Shown in pieces: positions 30,446 through 40,051 of a stretch of 64,000 bases of DNA. Each line of letters begins with the position of its first letter. Position 1 is the first letter of the stretch. The DNA lies in NCBI GenBank assembly GCA_013373375.1, contig JABXHY010000005.1:62001-126000 (forward strand). Reading direction: 5' to 3'. Source of the stretch: Gammaproteobacteria bacterium. GTDB lineage: Bacteria; Pseudomonadota; Gammaproteobacteria; Enterobacterales; Kangiellaceae. The notes beneath the pieces are model-generated. The model saw only the letters and a program-made list of their open reading frames with translations. It had not been told where the DNA came from and made no database searches. Position numbers and translations under genes: made by a program.

Positions 30446-32656
30446 ATGAAATTATTTACGGTATTGATTGTTGCAACTCTGTTGATAATAAACACTTCGT
30501 TTGCAGAGAAGTTGACTGCAGAACGCTTATTCCAATCACCCTCACTCTCTGGCGAAACATTAAAATCATTGAAAATTTCTCCCGATGGCTCTCGAATCAC
30601 TTTTCTTAAAGGAAAAGACGACGATTATGAGCGACTCGATCTTTGGGAATATCAAATAGAGTCCGGCAAAACACAACTACTGTTTGATTCCAATAAACTT
30701 CATAGTGGCGAAGAAAATCTTTCTGATGAAGAAAAAGCGCGTCGCGAGAGACTTCGTTTAAGCGGCACGGGAATCGTGAGTTACCAATGGTCAATGGATG
30801 GAAAAGCCATTCTTTTTCCATTAGGTGGTGATATTTTTTATTGGCAGCTTGGAGCAGAAAAAGCAACGAGAATTATCGAGACGCCAGAGTTTGAAACCGA
30901 TATTCGGTTTTCTCCAAAGGGAAACTATATTTCTTATATTCGAGAACAAAACCTATACATATTCGATATAAAAAGTAATGAAGAAATTGCCATTACAAAA
31001 AATGGCGGCGGAGCAATTAAGTTCGGGATGGCTGAGTTTGTCGCTCAAGAAGAAATGAATCGAATGACAGGTTATTGGTGGTCACCAGACGAATCAAAAA
31101 TTGCGTTTACCAAAGTCGATGAGTCGCCCGTTGAGCAGGTCATTCGTAGTGAAATTTACGCCGAAGAAATAAAGCTGATAACTCAGCGCTATCCCTTTGC
31201 AGGAAAAGATAATGTTCTTATCGAGCTCGGAATTATTCAATTGGATAACAGGAAATTCCAATGGGTAGACTTAGGTTCAAATAAAGACATTTATCTTGCT
31301 CGAGTTAAATGGACTAATAACAGTGATACATTAACCTATCAATTGCAAAGTCGAGATCAAAAAAACTTAACAATGAATGAAGTCAGTTGGCCATCATTAG
31401 CGCAACGAACTTTACTCGAAGAAACCAGTGATACCTGGATAAATTTACATAATGATTTATATTTTTTGAAGACATTGCCTATATTTATTTGGGCTTCCGA
31501 ACGAGACGGATACAAGCACATATACGCTTATCAACTGGACGATTTAGAAAATCGCCAATTGACATCTGGTGAATGGGTTATTGATGAAATTGAAAAGATC
31601 GATGAAAAAGCAAAGCTCATCTACTTCACCGGGCGAAAAGATACTCCTGTCGAAAAACATCTCTACTCTGTTTCAATGGAAACAGGCGAGATCAAAAAAA
31701 TATCTCGCCGAAGTGGCTTTCATGAAATTGAATTTGGCGGAAGTTCCGAGATTTATGTTGATAATTTTTCAACGATAAATTCTCCTCCACAAGTGTCCGT
31801 TCATCAATCAAATGGCGAACGCAAAACTTGGCTAAAAAAAAATCAACTTGATAAAAACCATCCTCTGTCGCCTTATCTAAAAAGTTGGATTAAACCAAAG
31901 TTCGGAAATATTAAAGCAAGTGACGGAACGAAATTATATTATCGTCTTTACCAACCCGCTAACTTTAATCCAAAGAAAAAATACCCAGCAATCGTATATT
32001 TATATGGTGGACCAGGAGTTCAGCTAGTAACCAATAAGTGGAGTCGATTATTACCACAGTACCTTGCTCAACAAGGTTATGCGGTTTTTACACTTGATAA
32101 TCGTGGCTCGAAACACCGTGGCAAAGCCTTTGAAGATCCTATTTATCACGCCATGGGATCAGTAGAAGTCGACGATCAAGTTGCTGGAGTGAAGTATTTA
32201 CATTCGCTGCCCTGGATTGATAAAAATAAAATTGGCGTTCATGGTCATTCATATGGGGGTTACATGACACTCATGACCATGTTTAAACAGCCTGACTTAT
32301 TTAAAGCTGGTGTTTCAGGTGCTCCGGTAACTGATTGGTCGCTTTATGATACGCACTACACAGAGCGCTTTATGGGAAATCCAAATGATGTTCCTGACGC
32401 CTATGAAGCCTCTTCTGTATTTCCTTATGCAACACAACTAAAAGGGCCATTATTGATTTACCACGGAATGGCAGATGATAATGTCTTATTTAAAAACAGC
32501 ACTAAGCTGTACAAACTTTTACAAGACAATAATCTACCTTTTTTTGTTATGGATTATCCAGGCAAAAAACACAGCATTCGAGGTAAAAAGACGCAAATGC
32601 ACCGTATTAATTTAATTCGTAACTTTTTCGATCTGCATTTCGGAATTAAACGATAA
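30446..32656 (+). CDS. S9 family peptidase, dipeptidyl-peptidase IV-like
   Basis: Signal peptide; GHSYGGYMTLM nucleophile motif; HGMADDNV; C-terminal His. GAGGAG RBS favours ATG at 30446 over the ORF-track start at 30434. Confidence 0.93.
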   Translation: MKLFTVLIVATLLIINTSFAEKLTAERLFQSPSLSGETLKSLKISPDGSRITFLKGKDDDYERLDLWEYQIESGKTQLLFDSNKLHSGEENLSDEEKARRERLRLSGTGIVSYQWSMDGKAILFPLGGDIFYWQLGAEKATRIIETPEFETDIRFSPKGNYISYIREQNLYIFDIKSNEEIAITKNGGGAIKFGMAEFVAQEEMNRMTGYWWSPDESKIAFTKVDESPVEQVIRSEIYAEEIKLITQRYPFAGKDNVLIELGIIQLDNRKFQWVDLGSNKDIYLARVKWTNNSDTLTYQLQSRDQKNLTMNEVSWPSLAQRTLLEETSDTWINLHNDLYFLKTLPIFIWASERDGYKHIYAYQLDDLENRQLTSGEWVIDEIEKIDEKAKLIYFTGRKDTPVEKHLYSVSMETGEIKKISRRSGFHEIEFGGSSEIYVDNFSTINSPPQVSVHQSNGERKTWLKKNQLDKNHPLSPYLKSWIKPKFGNIKASDGTKLYYRLYQPANFNPKKKYPAIVYLYGGPGVQLVTNKWSRLLPQYLAQQGYAVFTLDNRGSKHRGKAFEDPIYHAMGSVEVDDQVAGVKYLHSLPWIDKNKIGVHGHSYGGYMTLMTMFKQPDLFKAGVSGAPVTDWSLYDTHYTERFMGNPNDVPDAYEASSVFPYATQLKGPLLIYHGMADDNVLFKNSTKLYKLLQDNNLPFFVMDYPGKKHSIRGKKTQMHRINLIRNFFDLHFGIKR

Positions 32657-32676
32657 TGATTAATTAAGCGTAAAGC

Positions 32677-32706
32677 AAAAAAGGCCGTAATATACGGCCT
32701 TTTTCA
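32677..32706 (+). terminator. Intrinsic terminator after the S9 peptidase gene (possibly bidirectional)
   Basis: AAAAAAGGCCGTAATATACGGCCTTTTTC. Confidence 0.8.
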
Positions 32707-32754
32707 ATTGTAATTCTAAATGATGTTCTTATTAGAGTTGCCAGTAAAAAGAAC

Positions 32755-33687
32755 TTAATCACCTAAATCAATTTCATCCATTTGCGCAACGTCTAATGTC
32801 ATTTTAGTAAGCGTACTTCTCATACTTTTCAAATGTCGAGCGATGTGCTGATGAACCGCACTGTCTTTCGGTGATAGACTTTCGCAATCATCAGTGTATC
32901 GAATGAATTCATCAAGCTTAAGATACAAATCACCCATGTGTTTGGGACACTCACAATAAATAGGACTCTTAGAATGCAGAAGAGCATTAACTTGTGAAGG
33001 TTTTAGTTCTGAAATGCGAGTAGAGTTTGGGTTTGCTGTCGCGCTTGAGAATTTATCAACGATCGATCGTAACAGCTCAGAATTTATATCGTCGTCTACA
33101 AAAACAATATCCGCACGCTTTATACGATCTCTCACATCCTTTTCTACCGTTCGGTTGAACACATACACCTTAACTTCATCTGGCAATTGCAGTTTAGTGG
33201 AATAGAGCAACTCTTCGATTTCATCAGTAATCTCTTCAAGCTCAAGCATTATTGCTTTGGGTAAAACATCACTGGCTTCCACTTCATTAATTAAGGTTGG
33301 TAAATTGGTGACCACTCGATAGGGTGTGTTAACTCTCGCTCGAAATAACCAATGTGCGAGACGCTCTCCATAAACCAGGAAGGTTTTCCCTGTTGTTATG
33401 GTATCTTGCTCAGAGTCGGTTGTTTCTTTGTGTGACAAATGCGTCAATTCATTCACCGACATATCAGCAATATCAGAAATTTTGAATCCCTGATCAAGTG
33501 CATGCTTGATTAACTTTAATTTTTCTATTTCCCCTGAAGAATAGACCCGACGCCCTTTTTCGTTGCGCGATGACAACTTTAGGTCATAACGACGTTCCCA
33601 AACTCTTAATACATGTGTCGTTACACCAACCAGCCGAGCAACTGTTCCAATAGTGAATGTTCTTTGCATATTAGACATCTCTTTCAC
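32755..33687 (-). CDS. MerR-family regulator with C-terminal, possibly degenerate cobalamin-binding-like, domain
   Basis: FTIGTVARLVGVTTHVLRVWERRYDL HTH; about 200-residue C-terminal domain with CECPKHMGDL and no DxHxxG motif. Confidence 0.85.
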   Translation of the reverse strand: MKEMSNMQRTFTIGTVARLVGVTTHVLRVWERRYDLKLSSRNEKGRRVYSSGEIEKLKLIKHALDQGFKISDIADMSVNELTHLSHKETTDSEQDTITTGKTFLVYGERLAHWLFRARVNTPYRVVTNLPTLINEVEASDVLPKAIMLELEEITDEIEELLYSTKLQLPDEVKVYVFNRTVEKDVRDRIKRADIVFVDDDINSELLRSIVDKFSSATANPNSTRISELKPSQVNALLHSKSPIYCECPKHMGDLYLKLDEFIRYTDDCESLSPKDSAVHQHIARHLKSMRSTLTKMTLDVAQMDEIDLGD

Positions 33688-33763
33688 TGTTAATTACTTG
33701 TCTAAAGTTGATACGTTGCAATGATATGAATGGAGCACCATTAAAACTACACTGATTTACGAG

Positions 33764-34915
33764 GTGCGAAATATTATGCAGTTACATTCTGGTAAAACAC
33801 TTAATCACTCTTACGCAACGAGTAAAGAACAATATTTTGCTTTGGCGGCTCAGCACGGTCTGTTAGACAAGGGTACCGAGCAGAGGTTGTTTTACACACT
33901 AGATGCCAAACTATGCCTTTTAAGCTGTTTGCTCGCGCCTCACATCAGTTTCAAACAGGCCCCGTTTGACAACCTCTCAGTAAAGGAACATACCACGCTA
34001 GCCAAAATAGGTATGGATTTAATTGGCACAGTGAAAATAGACAATACATGGACAAGCTCGCCTACGAGTATACACAAACAGCTAGTGGCTGTGAGAGAAG
34101 AATCCAGCAAAGTCAGACAAAAATATCCCAATTTTGTACTACTCGCTGAAGTAAATGAACAACTTGAAAATTCCGGCCACTCGCAGTTACAGCATGTTTC
34201 GGTTACAGCTTCACAGTTGATTAAAGAAGTTCAACTGCTGATTGAAACTATTACTCAACATAACCTCAGACTGGTTATAAAGGTGGCAAAAGAACATAAT
34301 TTTTTAGGACTTCCGATTATGGATATTATTCAGGAAGGTAATTTAGGTTTGTTGAAAGCTATTGAAAAATATCAGTTAGATCAAAATACACGGTTTTCAA
34401 CTTATGCTTGGTGGTGGATAAAACAACACATAACAATCTATGTGAGAAAACAGGGCGGTATTGTCAAAAAGCCAGAAAACGTAATAGACCGAATGCTAAA
34501 ACTGTTGCGATTATTCCCATCACCATCGGATTATCATAATAAAGATGTAATAAATCATATCGCATTAGAAACTGATTTTACTGAGAAGGAAATTTCTGAG
34601 CTTTTACAATACGCATCACCAGATATTTCATTCGAATTACCGGCAGCTGCGAATGAAGAAAGTAGTTTACACAATCTAATTCCCGATGATGAATTTCGCC
34701 CTGACAATATTCCGTTCACAGATGAAGGGCTAAAAACGTTGCTCAACCATTTGTCTCCAACTTTTCAAAAGATTATTATTTTACGCTTTGGATTGTTTAA
34801 TCATACTGAATCTAGTTTTAGAGAAATCGGGTATGCGATAGGAAAAAGTACAGAGCGAACACGTCAATTGTATAATGATGCTTTACAAGCATTAAAAAGA
34901 GTTGTGTTAAAATAG
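33764..34915 (+). CDS. Alternative sigma-70 family RNA polymerase sigma factor (divergent)
   Basis: Region 2: NLRLVIKVAKEHNFLGLPIMDIIQEGNLGLLKAIEKYQLDQNTRFSTYAWWWIKQHI; region 4: LSPTFQKIIILRFGLF...SFREIGYAIGKSTERTRQLYNDALQALK. Start may be 33776. Confidence 0.9.
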   Translation: MRNIMQLHSGKTLNHSYATSKEQYFALAAQHGLLDKGTEQRLFYTLDAKLCLLSCLLAPHISFKQAPFDNLSVKEHTTLAKIGMDLIGTVKIDNTWTSSPTSIHKQLVAVREESSKVRQKYPNFVLLAEVNEQLENSGHSQLQHVSVTASQLIKEVQLLIETITQHNLRLVIKVAKEHNFLGLPIMDIIQEGNLGLLKAIEKYQLDQNTRFSTYAWWWIKQHITIYVRKQGGIVKKPENVIDRMLKLLRLFPSPSDYHNKDVINHIALETDFTEKEISELLQYASPDISFELPAAANEESSLHNLIPDDEFRPDNIPFTDEGLKTLLNHLSPTFQKIIILRFGLFNHTESSFREIGYAIGKSTERTRQLYNDALQALKRVVLK

Positions 34916-34973
34916 CGAGCCAAATTTATAAAATACGACTACAACTTTCAATATCAAAACGCTTCTGCTTAAA

Positions 34974-35005
34974 TAAAAAAACCAGCTCATCACAAGCTGG
35001 TTTTC
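34974..35005 (-). terminator. Intrinsic terminator between the sigma factor and yceI genes (possibly bidirectional)
   Basis: AAAAAAACCAGCTCATCACAAGCTGGTTTTCAT; A-tract gives a T-tail on the minus strand, for yceI. Confidence 0.7.
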
Positions 35006-35026
35006 ATCGGTATTTTACGATAAAGA

Positions 35027-35581
35027 TTATTTTTTAATCCCTTCAACATGAAGCTCTAACCAGACATCACCGTAGTTCTTCTTAAAGTTAAAATCACCCA
35101 TATTGATTTTTGCATCACCAGAAAAACCAACTCGGTAGCCACCCCAAGGATCTTTACCTCCGCCAACTTTTTCTGCGTCTATTGTAATAGTCTTTGTTAC
35201 ACCGTTTAACGTAAAGTCACCCATCACTTTCATTTTTCCATTTCCGAGTGCTTTAAATCCAGTACTTACAAATGTTGCTTTTGGATGCTTATCGACATTT
35301 AAAAAGTCATCACTGCGTAAGTGCTTATCACGTTCTGCATGATTCGAATCGATACTGGTAGTGTCAATGTTAACTTGAATTTTGGAAGCTTCAGGCTTTT
35401 CTTCATCATAACTAAAACTACCTTCGAAATTATTAAACCTACCTGTTAGCCAAGAAAAGCCTAAGTGCTGCACTTTAAAATTAATAGAAGCATGAGCTCC
35501 TTTAGTATCGATTGCATAATCAGCAGCATTTACGCTTAGTGTTATTAACAGTGTAGAAATTAATGTCATTATCTTGGTCAT
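35027..35581 (-). CDS. YceI-family periplasmic protein
   Basis: Signal peptide; YAIDTKGAHASINFKVQHLGFSWLTGRFNNFEGSFSYDEEKPEASKIQVNIDTTSIDSNHAERDKHLRSDDFLNVDKHP. Confidence 0.95.
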   Translation of the reverse strand: MTKIMTLISTLLITLSVNAADYAIDTKGAHASINFKVQHLGFSWLTGRFNNFEGSFSYDEEKPEASKIQVNIDTTSIDSNHAERDKHLRSDDFLNVDKHPKATFVSTGFKALGNGKMKVMGDFTLNGVTKTITIDAEKVGGGKDPWGGYRVGFSGDAKINMGDFNFKKNYGDVWLELHVEGIKK

Positions 35582-35634
35582 ATCGTTTTTCTCCTGAGAG
35601 TTAATGAAAGTATTTGAGTTAATTAGTTTTTTGC

Positions 35635-36198
35635 TTATTTATGGTCTGAATTATCACTTCCCCACATCATTCTCCTCAATGTAGAGTCTTTATCGATGAA
35701 ATGATGTTTCAATGCGGCAGCCCCATGAACTAGTACTAAGCCTATAAGGAAGTACGCCAAATATTGATGGAATTCGCCTGCAACATCTTCCTGGTTCGCG
35801 ATGAATTCGCCCATCGAAGGAACGCCAAACCAGTTAAAAACTTCGATCGCTCTACCATCGGCGGTTGAAATTAAATAACCACTCAAGAAGATGGCAAATA
35901 GAAGAATGTACATCACCCAGTGAGCAAGGTGTGCTATTACGATTTCCCACTTAGCGTGCGACTTTAGCGCCTCCGGGCGTGGATTGAGTACTCGCCATAA
36001 CAACCTAAAAACTACAATGATGGCAAGTAAAATACCTACGCTTTTGTGGTAGTGGGGTGCCACTTTGTACCACTCACTGTAATAATCGAGCGTTACCATC
36101 CAAAAGCCAACCGCAAACATGGCTATCACCACCAAAGCGACAAGCCAATGCATTACCTTTGCAAATGAACCATAGGTCTGCTTTGTATTTTTTAACAT
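35635..36198 (-). CDS. Cytochrome b561
   Basis: YGSFAKVMHWLVALVVIAMFAVGFWMV, four TM segments with His ligands, LGLVLVHGAAALKHHFIDKD-type C-terminus. Confidence 0.93.
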   Translation of the reverse strand: MLKNTKQTYGSFAKVMHWLVALVVIAMFAVGFWMVTLDYYSEWYKVAPHYHKSVGILLAIIVVFRLLWRVLNPRPEALKSHAKWEIVIAHLAHWVMYILLFAIFLSGYLISTADGRAIEVFNWFGVPSMGEFIANQEDVAGEFHQYLAYFLIGLVLVHGAAALKHHFIDKDSTLRRMMWGSDNSDHK

Positions 36199-36498
36199 GT
36201 TTGCCGCCTGTTAATTCCGATTGTAAAACATTATAGGTCTATTTTTTAGATATTTAACTCGCCATTTTCGATTCTTATAATCTAATATTTAGATAACAAT
36301 CTAATTTAGTGAGAAAAATAGACACTCGCTGTACTGCTTTCTTGTTACGCTTAATAAAGTGCCCTGTAGCCATAGTGCTCGCAATTTAATGACTTATTAA
36401 AATATCGTTGTTTATTACTTTCTACAATTTTGACAAAAAAATATGGCTTTTATCTGAAATCTTGACCAACATTTCTTAGTAAAATTTTTTTCTGATCG

Positions 36499-36524
36499 AA
36501 AAAGATGAACATGTTCATCTTTTT
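36499..36524. repeat. 26-bp perfect palindrome in the cytochrome b561 / hybrid kinase intergenic region
   Basis: AAAAAGATGAACATGTTCATCTTTTT reads identically on both strands. Confidence 0.95.
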
Positions 36525-36653
36525 TAAATCTCGTTCCTAGAATAAGCAAAATATCGCAAGAACATAATGTACGTATTTTTGGATTGAACTAGACTGAACT
36601 AAACATCCATTAATCTCGTATTGAAATCAATTATACTGAGCAGTCATCAGACA

Positions 36654-38747
36654 ATGTCCGACATTAAGCAAGCTGTTGCAAACCAACAGTTATCCACTGA
36701 TTTTGATGCCCTCGAGCGTCAACGTGCTATTCCCCTTACGCAAAATTATCAACTAATTTTGCTCGGTGTATCAGTACTTATTGTCATCTCGGATTTCATT
36801 TATAGCCAAAACCTAACTCTATTCGCTATCGATGCATCACTATTAGTACTCGCTGCTGTCATTTTTTACGCCGTTTACTTCTCATCAATTAGAAATGTGC
36901 GTCGTTTCCAAACGGCATTAACTTTGAATATTTTGTTATGCTGCTTAGCGGTTAATCAATCTTCAATAATGGGAATCACGTTTTTTATTGTCGTTACCAG
37001 CTTTAATGTTCTGGCGCTGTTTTCCCTAATAATTTTACATTTATCGCAAGTCTACGTCCGCAGTCTACTTGCACTGACTGGCATCACGATAATCGCAGCC
37101 CAACTGTCGAGCCAGTTATCGCTTTTACAACTTTTTACCTCAGCGTTGAGTCTTTCATGTGTCATAACAATTACTTTATTTTGTTTTAGTTATATAAACG
37201 AGCATCACTGGCGTTTATTTAGATTTGAAAGACAGCTTTACGACATTAATAAGCTAGCGGTAAAGGCTCAGGAAGATGAAGTTAAGTCCAATCAGATGAA
37301 ATCTCGCTTTCTCGCCAACATGAGTCACGAAATTCGTACTCCGTTGACGGCTATAATGGGCTACGCAGAAAGAATACAAAGAGAATCGTTAAACTATCAG
37401 GAACTACAGAGCCTTGCTCATGTCATCGTTGATAATGGAGAGTACTTATTAAAGCTAATTAATGAAATACTTGATCTTTCAAAAGTGGAGTCAGGAAAAT
37501 TTGAAATCGATTATCAAGAGCACTCTTTATTTAAACTTATTGATGAAACGTCATCATTGCTCGAGAAACTTGCTGATAATAATAATGTAAGTTTCCAATA
37601 TGAGTTTGAACTTCCTTTTCCTGAAGTTATTCAATGCGATGGACTGAGACTGCAGCAAATAGTTTTCAATTTATGCTCGAACGCTATTAAATTTGCTGAT
37701 GCGGGTTCTGTTAATTTAGTTATTGCCGCCAATCAAAATATGCAAATTATTACTTTTAAAGTAACTGATAACGGGATCGGTATGGACGAAGTTACACAAC
37801 GAAATTTATTTCGTCCTTTCTTTCAAGGTGACTCTTCTACAACAAGACGCTATGGAGGAACTGGCTTAGGTTTAAATATTTCTTATCAATTAGCTCACCG
37901 TATGGAAGGCGACATTAAAGTATCGAGTCAAGTTGGTGTAGGTAGTACCTTTACCTTAATCCTTCCGTTAAAGCTCCCTTTTGATACTCCTTGGCTCGAA
38001 TCACTTCCTAATCGAAATGAAAAAGTCGAAGTTGATGCAGCTGCGAAAAGAAAACAGTTTTCCGGACACGTGCTCTTAGCCGAAGATCATAAAGATAATA
38101 AAAAATTGATCACTGAAATTCTAAAGTATTTTTCAATAAAAGTAACCAGTGTCAATAACGGTAAAGAAGCTTTTGAGGCGGCGGTAGGCAGCGAGTTTGA
38201 TCTTATCCTTATGGATATTCAAATGCCGGTGATGGATGGAATTGAATCTTTGAAACTACTTAGGGCAACCGGTGATGAGACGCCTGCTTACGCACTTACA
38301 GCTAATGTTATGAAGTCAGACAAAGCTATGTATGAAGAAGCTGGCTTTCAAGGTGCTATCGGCAAACCAATTATTCATGAGCAACTCATCAATGTTCTTC
38401 AAACGCATTTAGTAGCGAAAGAAGATTCATTACCCTCTAAAAACGCAAAGTTGGTGCAAGCGCTGCCAAACTACGAAGCATTAAAAGCGAACTACATGGA
38501 AACGCTTGCCGATGATATAAAAGCAATACAAAGCCTTAAGCTGGATCAAAAATTACACGCTCTTAATAAATACGCACACCGCATTAAAGGTTCTGCAGGA
38601 AATTATGACTTATCGAAAGTATCAAGTTATGCAGCAGAGCTAGAAGCAAGCTCTAAGGACATTCGTCATAGGTTTGAGTTTCTCATCGAAGCAATAACCT
38701 CTAATAGCCAATTAGAAAGAGAAGCTAATGATCGAAGTACTCAATGA
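36654..38747 (+). CDS. Hybrid sensor histidine kinase (multi-TM, HisKA, HATPase, receiver, Hpt)
   Basis: FLANMSHEIRTPLTAIMGYAERI, GTGLGLNISYQLA, LLAEDHKDNKKL...LILMDIQMPVMDG, Hpt-like HRIKGSAGNYDL. ORF-track start 36621 is TTG; ATG at 36654 is in frame. Confidence 0.94.
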   Translation: MSDIKQAVANQQLSTDFDALERQRAIPLTQNYQLILLGVSVLIVISDFIYSQNLTLFAIDASLLVLAAVIFYAVYFSSIRNVRRFQTALTLNILLCCLAVNQSSIMGITFFIVVTSFNVLALFSLIILHLSQVYVRSLLALTGITIIAAQLSSQLSLLQLFTSALSLSCVITITLFCFSYINEHHWRLFRFERQLYDINKLAVKAQEDEVKSNQMKSRFLANMSHEIRTPLTAIMGYAERIQRESLNYQELQSLAHVIVDNGEYLLKLINEILDLSKVESGKFEIDYQEHSLFKLIDETSSLLEKLADNNNVSFQYEFELPFPEVIQCDGLRLQQIVFNLCSNAIKFADAGSVNLVIAANQNMQIITFKVTDNGIGMDEVTQRNLFRPFFQGDSSTTRRYGGTGLGLNISYQLAHRMEGDIKVSSQVGVGSTFTLILPLKLPFDTPWLESLPNRNEKVEVDAAAKRKQFSGHVLLAEDHKDNKKLITEILKYFSIKVTSVNNGKEAFEAAVGSEFDLILMDIQMPVMDGIESLKLLRATGDETPAYALTANVMKSDKAMYEEAGFQGAIGKPIIHEQLINVLQTHLVAKEDSLPSKNAKLVQALPNYEALKANYMETLADDIKAIQSLKLDQKLHALNKYAHRIKGSAGNYDLSKVSSYAAELEASSKDIRHRFEFLIEAITSNSQLEREANDRSTQ

Positions 38748-39120
38748 ATTAAAACCTGAAAGACAGGTATTGATCGTCGATGACGCATTTGACGTTCGTG
38801 TGATGTTGAAAGAAATTCTTAAGCTACATCCAATCGAGTCAATTGATGAAGCCGCTCGACTGAAAGAAGCAGAAACAAAACTGAATCACTTTGATTACCA
38901 GTTAATATTTATGGATATACAGCTAAATGAAGATAATGGGCTAGAAGCTTTAAAACAGATAAAACGTGCAAATCCACACAGCAAAGTTGTGATGATCAGC
39001 GCTTATAGTACTGCGGACAATGTGCGGCAAGCTCTGATCAGTGGTGCCGATGGATTTATTGTGAAGCCGTTTACCATTAAAAAAGTCGAGAACATTCTAA
39101 AAAAAGTGGGGTTAACCTAG
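38728..39120 (+). CDS. Single-domain response regulator (receiver only)
   Basis: VLIVDDAFDVRVMLK, LIFMDIQLNEDNGLEAL, KPF; overlaps the upstream kinase by 20 bp. Confidence 0.92.
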   Translation: MIEVLNELKPERQVLIVDDAFDVRVMLKEILKLHPIESIDEAARLKEAETKLNHFDYQLIFMDIQLNEDNGLEALKQIKRANPHSKVVMISAYSTADNVRQALISGADGFIVKPFTIKKVENILKKVGLT

Positions 39121-39260
39121 CTTAAGCTCACCAAATAAATCACTATTATTACCATTGCAGCATACTCTAGTATTTTATAATCTTTGAGATACTTTAGACT
39201 AATGCCACTCCATCGGAACTCGATGAATTGCCGAAGTGATGAAGCAAGGGGACGCTGAAT

Positions 39261-40043
39261 TTGAAACTTACTGCCTATATTATTAATTTACCCGACGCGG
39301 TAAGCCGTAGAATGCATATCAAACAAACTTTTGAGAAGCTTTCAATTGAACCTGTATTTGTTGAAGGCATTTTAGGAAGTGCCGTTCAATTCCCTATAAA
39401 ATCATACAGAGGCTGGGCTTACAAATTAGCCCACGGTAAGAAAACCAATTTAGCAGAGTTGGGCTGTTACTTCAGCCACATCAAAGCCATACAAGAATTT
39501 TTAGCAAGTGGTCAGCCTGAAGCACTAATAATGGAAGATGATGTCGAATTAAGTAATGACTTTGAAACAGTTCTGGATCAAGCTCTAAAACATTCCGAAC
39601 GGTTTGATATGCTTAGACTCAGTGGATTACACAGTGGTACTCCACTACAAATTTTAAAATTAGATGACGATTATAACTTATCTATGTTTATTACTCGGCA
39701 AACCGGTGCAGGGGCTTATCTAGTTAACCGAAAAGCAGCAAATAAAATAGTGAAAAACCTTTTACCCATGTGGTTACCCTATGATCATGCTTTTGATAGA
39801 GAGTGGACTATGGGATTTAAGACGCTGTGTGTGGATCCACTACCGGTAATTCAAAATAAAAAATTCGACACGCAAATTGCAGCAGACAACAGTTATAAAT
39901 ATCCATCTTTCATTCGGTATATGACAGTTTTACCGTTTCGCACTTATAATGAACTATCAAGATTAGTCGCGCGACTCATCAGCTATTTAAATCAATCATT
40001 CAAGCAAAAAAAAACTAAAGTGAGTTATAAATCTTTGCCTTGA
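39261..40043 (+). CDS. Glycosyltransferase family 25 protein
   Basis: AYIINLPDAVSRRMHIKQTFEKL, GCYFSHIKAIQEFL, ALIMEDDVEL; TTG start after AAGGGGA RBS. Confidence 0.9.
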   Translation: MKLTAYIINLPDAVSRRMHIKQTFEKLSIEPVFVEGILGSAVQFPIKSYRGWAYKLAHGKKTNLAELGCYFSHIKAIQEFLASGQPEALIMEDDVELSNDFETVLDQALKHSERFDMLRLSGLHSGTPLQILKLDDDYNLSMFITRQTGAGAYLVNRKAANKIVKNLLPMWLPYDHAFDREWTMGFKTLCVDPLPVIQNKKFDTQIAADNSYKYPSFIRYMTVLPFRTYNELSRLVARLISYLNQSFKQKKTKVSYKSLP

Positions 40044-40051
40044 ATTCAAAT

